NCBI RefSeq assembly: GCF_026151205.1
Contig: NC_087074.1
Coordinates: 4,652,001 to 4,716,000 of the forward strand
Reading direction: 5' to 3'
Source: Bolinopsis microptera
Lineage: Eukaryota; Ctenophora; Tentaculata; Lobata; Bolinopsidae
Length of the DNA stretch: 64,000 nt
The translations under genes and the position numbers were made by a program. Under the pieces are notes generated by a model. The model made no database searches. It was given only the letters and a program-made list of their open reading frames with translations, and was not told the origin of the DNA. Positions within the stretch are counted from its first letter, which is position 1. Every line of letters begins with the position of its first letter. Below are positions 11,501 through 22,577 of the stretch, in pieces.

Positions 11501-14500
11501 TCGAGGTTTGTTCTCTTCTAAAATTACTTAAACTATTATTTTTTCTCGTATAAACTACAAAGTACTTCACAGAATCAATGTCTAAACTTATTTTTTGCAT
11601 TACTTATTATCAACAAAATCTCTCTGTTTTACCAAAAAAACTCTTCCTAAGATCTGGGTACAACTTCTGACTACACTGGACAAGTTGCTGACTCTGTTGG
11701 AAGAACACAGAGAAGTTATTTTCAACGAAGGAATGCCTGAGGAGGAGGAGAACATGGAGGTCAGTAACCGTGTTAATCAGTAAAATAGTGGCCGGGTAAA
11801 AAGTTTACTTCGTTTAAGTAATTATGACTTTATACCCGTTTTGACACCTGCAGTTTGATATCTTGATTAAAGAAGTGTATTATTGATTGTCTACTAGTTT
11901 GGTAAACGGTTCGGACACCCTCAGACCTTGCCTATCACATGAGGTAAGAGGTTTTCGAGACTTCTCAATAGATAGTAATCCTAGATATACCTGTTCTCAG
12001 ATTCGTGCTCCAAGGCTTATGTTTTTAATTGAGTGCATGCTGACAACCATTCCTCGTGCAAACGTTGTTATGTGATTGTCACGTGACATATAATGTGACT
12101 AACCTCTCTGACACACTGGACTCTCAGTGTAAGTATAGTCGGCCCCTCCAGCACATGTCACCTTGTCTGCTCCAACCAGTTGGTATGTACCAGCACACTT
12201 TAGTCTATGTGTGGATCTGTAGGTTACAGGGAAGGTTGTTGAGGGTTCTTGGAGTTTTATGTGGTTCCACGATGGAGGTAATCCCGTACACTCTGAAATG
12301 AAAAAATTGAAGACTACTGTAATGTATCTTAAAAAGGATTAATAAATGATTTCAAACGTCTACTTTAATCGAAATTTGATATCTACAGTGAAGATTTAAG
12401 AGCATTGTGCGTGGCAAATTGATCATTTGAGAACTGATTTTTAAATCACAAATACATATAGTTAATAGTAGTGCGTTTTTACCTCCCTTTCTGTACGCCA
12501 CAGCACCCTTAATTATACCGATGTGAGACACAACTTGACTCCACTTTGAGTAACACTCCGTGTAGTGCTCCTCAACCCTGTCCCTAAACCTCATTCTCAT
12601 AACCTCTACCTCGTTACAGTAGATAACTAGAGTCTCACTAGTTTTGGCAATTGTCCAGATTTTGTCTGGGTTGTTGGGGACGTTTTTGAGCACCTCAGTG
12701 TACATGGGACGTTCTGTGGTGCAGGCTGTCAGCTGATACTTGTAGTCCTGGGTAGAGTCAAGAGTGTTAGCTTTTAGATTTGCACAGTGCACTCTTATGA
12801 CAATCAGGCGTTTAAAATAAATTAATTCCAACAACTCAATTTAAATTTTATTACTCAATACTCTTCGACTATGAAAATCTTCCCAATTTGTCACAATTTT
12901 AATAATCTAAGCCATCAACCAACTCACTGATAGTCTGATAATCAAGGTGCCCACATATGTCTGCTGTGATTTATAGAGGTACAAATGCAACTCATCCCTA
13001 CTGCTTCTGCTTCTCATTTGGAGAGGGTTATTGTCCACAATGTAAGAGATTACTGTATTGGAATGGGGGACATCTTTCCAGGTCTGGTCCTCTACAATCA
13101 CTCTATCTGATGTGCAATTAACCATGAGGGGGAGGAGGGAGGGGATGGAGAGGAGGGAGGGGAGGAGAGGAGGGAGAGGAGGGAGAGGAGGGAGTGGAGG
13201 GAGAGGAGGGAGAGGAGGGAGAGGAGGAAGAGGAGGGAGGGGAGGGAGGGAGGGGAGGGGAGGAAGGGGAGGGGCGAGTGGGGGGGGGGGGGGCATTATA
13301 GTCAGTATTTCAAGTACTGTTGCGAGATTTGAATAGCTTTTGCTTATCACTATCAGCTGACGGAATATACCGACGGCCGTGAGCTTATTTGATCGTTAAA
13401 TGTCACTTACCTCCATAGCAAATGCTTATTAACAGGAAATTCAATGCTAACGCAAACAGAGTTTTGCCTAGTTTCGTCATCTATCTTGGAACTAGAATTA
13501 ATGAAAATATGTTTTAAGGAATATTTGAGCTGATCGATCAATAATAATTTGAATCAAACTATCAGAAAAATACAAAGTTTAACGAGTAGCGAACTAAATC
13601 TCTTTATGTGGAGGAGTAACGAATCGTAAGTCGACATAGATCGCACTTTAGCCGAGGGGTGGTCGAAAAATCGAATTCATATTTTAGAAGTTATTGGAGC
13701 GAAGCGCATTATCCCTGACGGAATCTTATTTGCACGGTACAAAATGCGTCCTAACGGCTGTTCATCTTGTAGTTGCACCAGCGGGCAGCGGGCCGAGCTG
13801 TAAATCATGCCCACAATTCGATTTTAAGGAGTCTAATGACTCAATCGCCAGATGAAATGATGAGATCTGCCTCCAATATCTCGCATCGCTCCATTTCTCT
13901 TCCACCTATAACACTGGACACTCATCAAATGGGGTAGTTGAACCGCTCCTTCCTTTCAAAACTTTTATCTTGGAAATATTTGGGGAATATAACTGTACGT
14001 AACATAATACGGGTTACGGAGTCATTAAAAAACTAGGAGTTTAAACTTCACACCCTGACCATTGACCTCCCCCAGGACCCAGAAAGACCTCTGACCGTGG
14101 CTGGAAGTATCCTGGTGATAATGGAGCGAGCTGACGATGAGTTTACTAAACTACTCAGAAATCTTGACCCTCACGGAACTGAATACGTGGACAGGTGAGA
14201 ACTGAGAGCTATAAAACTCAGAAAACTGAGAGCTAGAACTGAGAGCTAGAATTGAGAGCTAGAACTGAGAGCTAGAATTGAGAGCTAGAACTGAGAGCTA
14301 GAACTGAGAGCTAGAACTGAGAGCTAGAACTGAGAGCTAGAACTGAGAGCTAGAATTGAGAGCTAGAACTGAGAGCTAGAACTGAGAGCTAGAACTGAGA
14401 GCTAGAACTGAGAGCTAGAACTGAGAGCTAGAACTGAGAGCTAGAACTAAGAGCTAGAACTGAGAGCTAGAACTGAGAGCTAGAACTGAGAGCTAGAACT

Positions 14501-17500
14501 GAGAGCTAGAACTGAGATCTAGAACTGAGAGCTAAAACTGAGAGCTAGAACTGAGAGCTAGACCTGAGAGCTAGAACTGAGAGCTAGAACTGAGAGCTAG
14601 AACTGAGAGCTAGACCTGAGAGCTAGAACTGAGAGCTAGAACTGAGAGCTAGAACTGAGAGCTAGACCTGAGAGCTAGAACTGAGAGCTAGAACTGAGAG
14701 CTAGACCTGAGAGCTAGAACTGAGAGCTAGAACTGAGAGCTAGAACTGAGAGCTAGAACTAAGAGCTAGAACTGAGAGCTAGAACTGAGAGCTAGAACTG
14801 AGAGCTAAAACTGAGAGCTAGAACTGAGAGCTAGACCTGAGAGCTAGAACTGAGAGCTAGAACTGAGAGCTAGAACTGAGAGCTAGACCTGAGAGCTAGA
14901 ACTGAGAGCTAGAACTGAGAGCTAGAACTGAGAGCTAGACAAGTCAGTAAACTGAGAGCTAGAACTGAGAGCTAGAACTGAGAGCTAGAACTGAGAGCTA
15001 GAACTGAGAGCTAGAACTGAGAGCTAGACCTGAGAGCTAGAACTGAGAGCTATAACTGAGAGCTAGAACTGAGAGCTAGACAAGTCAGTAAACTGAGAGC
15101 TAGAACTGCAACTGAGAGCTAAAACTGAGATCTAGACAAGTCAGTAAACTGAGAGCTAAAACTGAGAGCTAGAACTGAGAGCTAAAACTGAGAGCTAGTA
15201 CTGAGAGCTAAAACTGAGAGCTAGTACTGAGAGCTAGACAAGTCAGTAAACTGAGAGCTAAAACTGAGAGCTAGACAAGTCAGTAAACTGAGAGCTAAAA
15301 CTGAGAGCTAGAACTGAGAGCTAAAACTGAGAGCTAGTACTGAGAGCTAGAACTGAGAGCTAAAACTGAGAGCTAGAACTGAGAGCTAGACCTGAGAGCT
15401 AGAACTGAGAGCTAGAACTGAGAGCTAGAACTGAGAGCTAGAACTGAGAGCTAGACCTGAGAGCTAGAACTGAGAGCTATAACTGAGAGCTAGAACTGAG
15501 AGCTAGACAAGTCAGTAAACTGAGAGCTAGAACTGCAACTGAGAGCTAAAACTGAGATCTAGACAAGTCAGTAAACTGAGAGCTAAAACTGAGAGCTAGA
15601 ACTGAGAGCTAAAACTGAGAGCTAGTACTGAGAGCTAGAACTGAGAGCTAAAACTGAGAGCTAGAACTGAGAGCTAAAACTGAGAGCTAGACAAGTCAGT
15701 AAACTGAGAGCTAGTATAACTGAGAGCTAGAATTGAGAGCTAGTACTGAGAATCTCAGGTTCTTATCTCTTATTATCTCTTATCTCAGGTTCTTATCTCT
15801 TATTATCCCTTATCTCAGGCTATCGGACGAAGCTAAGTTGTGTGGTCTGATTCTGCGAGTAAAAGCTGAGCTAAGTCACAGAAAGGCTACCCACGAGGAA
15901 ATGTGCAGGACTTATCTGAGGGAGATTGAGCATCTTTACTACAAGGTATTGTGTATAACTCCACTTTTGACCTATTTGGCGGCCACTTATTAATTTCATA
16001 ATCGCACCGGTTTTTTTCCAGGGAGTGCAATTACAAAACTAACTGCACTGTTTTGAGAGTGACCGAAAACTTATTAGGTACGATTACTAAATTAATCGCA
16101 CTGATTCCCTGAAAGATGCTGCAATCAGCAATGTATTATTATTATTATACTTTCGAGCCATATTCAGCAGGAAAGTAGTATTGGCATTACTTGCCCCGGC
16201 ATTAAGTCAGGCGGTAGCTACAGAGAGAGCTCGTTGTCAAATTAGGAGCAGTCTCTAACCGAATACTTTACTAATGTGAGGTGCCGATCTAAGTATCGAC
16301 TTAATCAACTTTCCGAGGTAGAATTGCAACTTCAAATGCAATAGTCCTTGAAGACAATCGTTAGGGCACAAATTTGAACTTATAGTTTAGGACAACATCT
16401 TTCCTTGTGTTTGAGATAAGTCAATCCTTACATTGCATTAATACAACACAGTATGAGGCAAGGGCAGATTTCTCACGGTGTCGGGGGCTAATCTCCTTAT
16501 CAGTGTGTCACGTGACAGTTATTCCTCGAAATCAGTAATACGGGGTGTCACCTGATAGTAATTCGTCGAAATGGTAGGTTCACGTGACCACTGCGTACTA
16601 GTCACCAGAACGAATCATCTTCAAGCATACACGGCGTGTGCCAACGTATTCAGTGCTCTGAGACCCTGAGGCGTTGTGTGACCCGCTGTTGTCTCTTTAT
16701 ATTAAAGTTGATTGTTTGTTGCCGTGTTGGGTGGTACAATAACATCTGATAGTTGCTTGGAAATGTATTATAATGCATTTGATTGGCACTGTTTTATGCA
16801 TATCATGAAACGGATCGTTTGCAAACGTTTTTAGTTATATGAAACATCAATGAGTATCAATCTAGTTTTGAAATTTGTTTATCTAATGACTGTTTCATTT
16901 GTTTGTGAGTACACTCGGGTACACTCCGGAAATCAGAATATCAGCTGCTCGGTGCTCTCAAAACAGTGTGATTAGTTTATGATCGCATTTTTTTGAGAGC
17001 AACTTATAACAACATAGTCGGTGCGATTATAAACTAATTGCATTGGTTATAACACCAGAAGCGTGGAGTTATACGCGAATCTGACTGCATGTATAATACG
17101 ATAACACCAGTTATTGCACTCGGCTGCGCCTCGTGAAATAACTGCAATAATCGAACTCGGCTTCGCCTCGTGCGATTATTGTATCAATTTGCACTCGGCT
17201 GCGCCTCGTGCAATTAATAGTGTAATCGCATTATACGCAGTTAGATTAGCGTATATTATGATATATTCATTATACACTTAAAAATTATACATAACTACAA
17301 GGAGCTGTAAAGCTGTAAAATATGCCGGGTATTTATCTTTACATGACGTGTATTTAGTATATAAATCAAAATCACTGATTTAGCGGGATATTTTCCTTTC
17401 GCCCTATTTAACCCTCATAAATTAGTGGGACCATTTATAGCTAGTACTACTACCGACCATCCAGAGACTCCACGTATTGACTAAGAGGGACCAAAATACG

Positions 17501-20500
17501 GCAATGTTTGCGTGTTGAGATTAATGAACTAATTTAATTGTCTATTACAGGTGGACTATGACGGCGGAAAGGACGAAGGTCCAGATTCCAGTAGAGCTAA
17601 GATGGATGCCCTCTGTAAGTACATCTACCGGTACGACTCAACAGACAGGATCAGGACACGCGCCATGCTGTGTCACATCTACCACCACGCTCTTCATAAC
17701 AGATGGAGTGAGGGTAGAGATCTCATGCTCATGTCTCATCTTCAGCAGAGTATTTCCCATGCTGATATCCCTACTAAGGTTATTTATTATAATAATATAT
17801 TATAAGTATTAATAATATTAATTATATCTGTGTACTGAGTGATTTACTCTGATTTCAGAGGCTGCCGTTATAAACAATCGGCAGTTAATTGCTATCCATC
17901 TTAACCTAGCATGTGCATCTCAAAAACAGTTTATTTTAATTGGAAATAAACATGAACTATAGTACAGGGTGGGCCAAAAGTCAGTGTGCAAACGTTGGGT
18001 CTTATACCTCCGCTGAGTTTTATATTTGAGAGCTGTTGCTTTGCAGATGGCATACTGTACTTACTGGTTCGAGGATTCCGTCGTCAAAATTTGAAAATTC
18101 GAATATTTTAGACCACGCCCATTCAATATTAAAACACCTATATTGTTTTCTCTGAAAATCCTGAACGCCTAATTTTTTTAGAGACGGTAGATTATCAAAT
18201 GTTGCATATGATCTGAAAAAATGAGGCAAAACGGATTAGAAATGACGAAGCTAACAAGCATTTTGTGTATCTCGTTAACAAATTGACTGGGTGATTATGT
18301 GACACCGTGACACGACACCTTAATTGGGCACCCTTAGCAATTCCCATAATGTTTAACGGGGTAGTTAACGGGGTCACCTTATCACGTGATTAGGTAAACC
18401 AATCACCTGATCACACGTAATGAACAAGCTTGTTATGCTTCATATCTCGGTCATCTGAGAAGCTAGAACTCTCATTCTTTCAGGGCAAACGTAATTCGAA
18501 TGGCCAAACACAATTCAATAACATTTAGCTTGATCCGATTATCCAAACTATCAAAAAAATGTGAAAATGAACCTCCATTTGAAAAAAATGAACGCGAATA
18601 TTTTTCGAGTTGACAAATTCCTCGAACCAGTGGTGGTACTAAGTCATACCAGAAGGAAGTATTTCAATTGGGCACTCAGTGACTGAGCTATTAAGGCCAA
18701 CGTTTGCACACTGACTTTTGGCCCACCCTGTATTAACAGAATATTTCGCTTATTCCATATAATCCCTCACACAAAACGTATCTCAGATCCTGCACAACAG
18801 AACCATGGTACAGTTGGGTCTGTGTGCCTTCAGGAAGGGGTTGATACAACATGCTCACACAACCCTCAACGAGATCCAGTCCTCTCAGAAGAGCAAGGAA
18901 CTTCTGGCACAGGGTCTCTCTACTCAGGTAACTCTCATTTGGTTTATCCTCACTTTGTGTACATTACCTTAGTCGGTAATATTATGGGGGGTCAAATTTG
19001 GTCCTTTTCAGGCCAAAGAACCATATTTACAACAGTCCATATTTTTAACACCCATAATTCCCCGCCCCACAATATTACCGACTAAGGTAGATACCAGAGT
19101 GAAAATAAGTCTGTTAAATTAAGCCTGAAAATAAGTCTGTTAAATTAAGTCTGAAAATAAGTCTGTTAAATTAATTCTGAAAATAAGTCTGTTAAATTAA
19201 GTCTGAAAATAAGTCTGTGAAATTAAGTCTGAAAATAAGTCTGTTAAAGCGCTATTCTGTAACCTGTTGACATGGAAACGTCTCGCCATCATAGCGAAGT
19301 CTTTCTTTCAGAGGATGAGTGAGAGGAACCTGGAGCAGGAGAAGATAGAGAAGCAGCGGCAGATCCCCTTCCACATGCACATCAACCTGGAGCTGCTAGA
19401 GTACAGTTACCTGACCTGTGCCATGTTGCTGGAGGTCCCTCACATGGCTGCTCATCAGTTCGATCAGAGGAAGAAGCTCAGCAGGACATTCCATTACCAG
19501 CTTAGGAATGCTGAGAAGAGCCCACTGGTAAACATCTTCTTCATTAGGCACACAGATACATCTCATATCCTTGAAACAAAGTTCGAATATATATTTTGCA
19601 TCTGCTTATTCTCTAGTATTACTGTTTTATTTATTTGCCTAAGATAAATTGCTTCCTTAGATTGGACCTCCTGATTCGATGAGAGAGCATCTGGTGGCTG
19701 CTGCTAAAGCAATGATGAAAGCGGACTGGAAGACTTGTGCTGACACCCTGCTGGCTCACAAGATCTGGAATCTGATGCCTCATGCTGAGGAGGTTTACTA
19801 TTATTTAGATTAACTTTTAATTGTATACATTTTGTAGTGAGTTGAATGTTGAATGTTCCAATGTAAGAATTTTCTAATAGCTGATATTTTGTTATACTGT
19901 TCAGGGCGTTATGATATTTTCGTTTCCAGGTGAAGGCGATGTTGAGACAGAAGATCAAGGAGGAGAGTTTGAGAACGTACATGTTTACTTACAGTGCCTG
20001 TTACGACTCCATCAGGTTTGGAAGCTAATCAGTTGATTTTGTTATATTCTATACTTTGTCATGTTGTTCTTAAGCTAAGTTTCTTTCTCACAAATATTCT
20101 AGCAGGATGCCAAACTCTTTTGAGCTCTAATCTCACGACTTACCCCCTCAGCCCGTTGGTTCTATCTCAAATGTTTAGTCTTACCAACGCTCAAATCCAC
20201 GCCCTGATAAGTAAGATGATACTGAACGACGAGCTAAAAGCAAGCTGGGACAAGCCCACTGATCTGCTGATGTTACACAGGGCTGAAAGCAGCAAACTGC
20301 AGAGTCTCACCAAGCAGACTGCAGACAAGGTTATACATTTATTATTATTTAACTTACAACTTAGACTGTTAAAATGCTTTATAAATGTTATTATACCCTG
20401 ACTGTCACCGAACTTTCCAAACAATCTGATGTTAAATAGGTTTACTTTTTTAACAAGAACTTAGTTTTTAACCATTGTTCACGCCCGTTAATCCGCAGCT

Positions 20501-21483
20501 GACATACGTGATGGACAACACGGAGAAGATGCTACAGCAAGGAACACCCTTCACTTCAAAGGGAGGATCTGCCCCTTCTGGACTGCCTTGGAACAGCACC
20601 TGGTCCAACATCAACAAATGTACGATACTCTGCCTTCTTTTTAGGCGTTTTTTATCTTGCATCTTTTCAATTTCATTGTTTAAATCTGATGAAAGTTAAT
20701 TAGAATGCATCTTTTTTTAAATAAGTTACTGGCAATTTTATCTCTAAATAGCCTCGGTCCACTTTAAATTTTGGTCTCAAACAATACTGAATAAGATTAT
20801 GGACTCTGGTACTATAAAATATTGAGTTGAAGTTTCAAGTGGGTAACGGGAAATGACTGACGGCTGTATTTCTTATCAATCGTAATTAAATATGTTTTCA
20901 GCTGGAGGACAGGGCAACTCGTACAACAGAAGTAAGTTCAGATACCAACTATAAACTCTAAATGTTATATAACAAAATAATTGATAATTTTCATTTGTAA
21001 TTTGTAAAATTTTGATTTGTAATTGTAATCTGTCTTCCCAGCAGGAGGAAACAACTACTCGGGAAACAACTACTCGGGAAACAACTCATACTCGGGGAAC
21101 CGGAACAACAACTACCAGGGGAACCGGGGAGGTTACCAGAAGAGGAACTACGATTCTGCCAACAATGCTGGGTACAACAGAAGAACTGGTGGGAACTACA
21201 ACAATTCCGGTTACAACAACTACAACAGGTTCGTTCAATGAACTTCTCATCGCAATACTCACCACTTGCACTAGTTGAACCCAATCGTATTTTTTACCTT
21301 CGTCCTATGCATTAAAACGCAGTACAGACTTTGATAACTTGACTAATTATATTGGAGATAAACTCAATAAAGTGATAAAGTTAGTTACATAGAAGAGTAA
21401 GTTAAAACACAGTGAAGATAGCCCCATCTCTCTTCCCCAGGAAGCAGAACTACTCACAGAACTACTCTCAGAATGCCTACTAA
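8546..21483 (+). CDS. eif3c: Eukaryotic translation initiation factor 3 subunit C
   Basis: Core eIF3 subunit of the cytoplasmic 43S pre-initiation complex. I reconstructed 24 coding exons: 8546-8646, 8775-8920, 9103-9215, 9375-9425, 9571-9645, 9789-9837, 9962-10032, 10367-10500, 10688-10814, 10968-11127, 11417-11505, 11652-11759, 14076-14194, 15819-15945, 17551-17778, 18787-18927, 19312-19527, 19661-19792, 19930-20015, 20152-20329, 20499-20619, 20902-20931, 21042-21228, 21441-21483. Phases agree throughout and give 943 aa (human about 913). The N-terminus is [13 protein letters not shown], followed by acidic stretches. Family segments include [49 protein letters not shown], the PCI-region [13 protein letters not shown], and [17 protein letters not shown]. 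The tail is Asn/Gly/Tyr-rich. The stop codon overlaps an AATAAA (21482); another lies at 21517. Confidence 0.96.
12099..13480 (-). CDS. Secreted sushi (CCP)-domain protein nested in eIF3c intron 12
   Basis: Antisense gene wholly inside an intron. Exon 1 (13411-13480) encodes a signal peptide ([20 protein letters not shown], then CYG) and ends phase 1. Exon 2 (12928-13106) continues [16 protein letters not shown] to [11 protein letters not shown]. Exon 3 (12483 to about 12785) carries [30 protein letters not shown] and [11 protein letters not shown], and ends phase 1 before a clean donor. Exon 4 (12099-12292) encodes one sushi domain: [45 protein letters not shown], stop. The exon 2-3 junction is unresolved because the obvious donor is phase 0 and the candidate acceptors are not. 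The middle region resembles the Cys-Trp domain often paired with CCP modules in invertebrate secreted proteins; I cannot name it. Function unknown. Confidence 0.72.
13120..13300. repeat. GGGA/GGAGA polypurine tract ending in poly-G
   Basis: A purine-only stretch of about 170 bp (GGAGGGAGAGGAGGGAGAGG and similar) ends in a run of about 14 G near 13279-13292. It lies in intron 1 of the nested sushi gene, where on that gene's strand it forms a very long polypyrimidine tract just upstream of the exon 2 acceptor. Confidence 0.9.
14195..15818. repeat. 13-bp minisatellite filling eIF3c intron 13
   Basis: Over 1.5 kb consists of the unit CTGAGAGCTAGAA with point variants (AAAACT, GACCT, GTACT) and a recurrent longer variant containing CAAGTCAGTAAACTGAG. 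The array starts inside the 5' splice site (GTGAGAACTGAGAGCTA) and ends a few tens of bases before the acceptor. The last 70 bp contain two to three copies of TTCTTATCTCTTATTAT-type sequence, each ending in CTCAG. Confidence 0.95.
15953..17074. mobile_element. Foldback-type element with about 115-bp imperfect inverted repeats
   Basis: The left arm starts GTATAACTCCACTTTTG at 15953; the right arm ends CGTGGAGTTATAC at 17074. Both arms share further inverted blocks (ATAATCGCACCG, ACTGTTTTGAGAG). There is no coding sequence. It lies in eIF3c intron 14, starting only about 7 bp past the splice donor. The target duplication is not clear, so the superfamily is open. Confidence 0.65.
17071..17257. 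repeat. Second inverted-repeat unit with GC-rich CTCGGCTGCGCCTCG motifs
   Basis: The outer arms ATACGCGAATCTGACTG and CAGTTAGATTAGCGTAT are inverted relatives. The inside holds three copies of CTCGGCTKCGCCTCGTG, itself a short palindrome. The unit adjoins the foldback element and may be a related or nested insertion. Confidence 0.6.
17965..18730. mobile_element. Non-autonomous mariner/Tc1-type element, 766 bp
   Basis: Perfect 34-bp terminal inverted repeats begin CAGGGTGGGCCAAAAGTCAG and are flanked on both sides by TA (17963-17964 and 18731-18732), the target duplication of Tc1/mariner elements. No transposase frame is present. It lies in eIF3c intron 15. Confidence 0.88.
18967..19087. mobile_element. 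121-bp MITE flanked by TA
   Basis: The ends CCTTAGTCGGTAATATTATG and CACAATATTACCGACTAAGG are inverted repeats of about 24 bp. TA flanks both sides. It lies in eIF3c intron 16 and is too short for any coding capacity. Confidence 0.8.
19095..19252. repeat. 26-bp tandem repeat, about six copies
   Basis: The unit is CTGAAAATAAGTCTGTTAAA plus TTAAGT, with few variants, directly after the small MITE in eIF3c intron 16. Confidence 0.9.
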
Positions 21484-21880
21484 TAAAGTTGTCCGCTAAA
21501 GAGGAAGGAGTGAGGAATAAATACCTGCTCATCACGGACACTCTGGCCCCTGACTGGGGTCTGGGACTTCAGTCTCTCAGTTACCCTGTCAGGGGCCATT
21601 TTACGAGTTGTAATTTATTACTATAAGCGATGTTAGGTCGCGCGGGTGTTATCGAATCAAGAATGATATTGTTGTCGTGATTCTTCTGGTTTTAATTTTT
21701 CTTTAACTGATTTATATGCGACATTTTATTGTTTTCTGAATGCCGGGGCTCAACGCACTGTTGGAAATAAATGTCAAAACAAGTCTGATAGGAAATTTGT
21801 CAACAGTTTTAATCTTAAAATATCTCCTTAACAAGTTGAATTATATAACCACTAATCACCCTCCCCGACATATTATAGTG

Positions 21881-22577
21881 ATGACATCATCTGAGCGTCT
21901 AGTTAAGTTAGAGGGAATATTCGTAGAATGCCTGGAAACGGTTGTCAACAATGACAGTATGATTTCTGATGACAAATATGAGGTCATCATGGATATCCAC
22001 AACAAAGCTGATATGTGAGTTTAATCTTTTATCTGTTAATTTTTAATCATTAATAAATAATAACAACTGAGATATTGTCTATACCTACCGCATATAATTA
22101 TTATATTGATAACTCAATTACCTCAAATTAATTACTACAAAATGTTTAGGTTTACAGAACAGTTGCAGTTGTTACGTCGTGAGGTGGCACAGCAGGAAAT
22201 TCTGTGTGGAAGCAAAGAAAACACCCTGCGAGCTGAAATAGAGCAACTCAAAACTAAGATTACGCGGAAGAAACAGTTGATAGCTAAATCTCAGGTTAGA
22301 ATTGAATGATTAACCCTCGACTGGGTTGGTTTTTGTGGTGGTTGACGTTTTAATTGTATTCTTTAACGTCTCCGAGGCAGTTTCGTCGCAGCTCAAAGTC
22401 TAGAATTAATAATAATTAGTAATAAAATCCAATAAAAATAACGACCATCTCATCACGCCGTAATCATAATCTTTTTAAAACCCAATATTTCAGGTGAAGT
22501 TTGAGGATTGGAAGAAACGCCTGACTTCTGTCGAGGAGTCAGCTGTCAAATCTTACTCTAATTTTGATGGTAGCTGA
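21881..22577 (+). CDS. med28: Probable Mediator complex subunit 28
   Basis: Three exons (21881-22014, 22150-22294, 22494-22577) join in phase to give 120 aa. The protein opens MTSSERLVKLEGIFVECLET, matching the MED28 N-terminal helix (human ELESSFEACFASLV). It continues FTEQLQLLRREVAQQE, then a heptad-like coiled coil (LRAEIEQLKTKITRKKQLIA) and VKFEDWKKRLTSVEES, which parallels HLTKLRHWQQVLEDI of human MED28. MED28 is a head-module component of the nuclear Mediator complex that bridges RNA polymerase II and activators. The protein is shorter than the human one (178 aa), lacking its proline-rich ends. The start codon was chosen as the last Met before the conserved helix. A generic coiled-coil protein is the alternative. 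It starts 398 bp after eIF3c on the same strand. Confidence 0.72.

Noticed and set aside
11887-11950. A possible extra eIF3c exon reading [16 protein letters not shown] followed by a GTAAG donor
   Set aside because: Exons 12 and 13 join directly in phase and match the family across the junction (EEENME then [10 protein letters not shown]); the extra segment would put an insertion in a conserved place and its acceptor phase does not fit.
13058-13336. Gly/Arg-rich 92-codon frame
   Set aside because: It is a translation of the polypurine microsatellite and overlaps the nested gene on the other strand.
21012-21278. Thr-rich 88-codon frame
   Set aside because: It is the alternative frame of eIF3c exon 23, whose Asn/Gly/Tyr-rich frame is required by phase.
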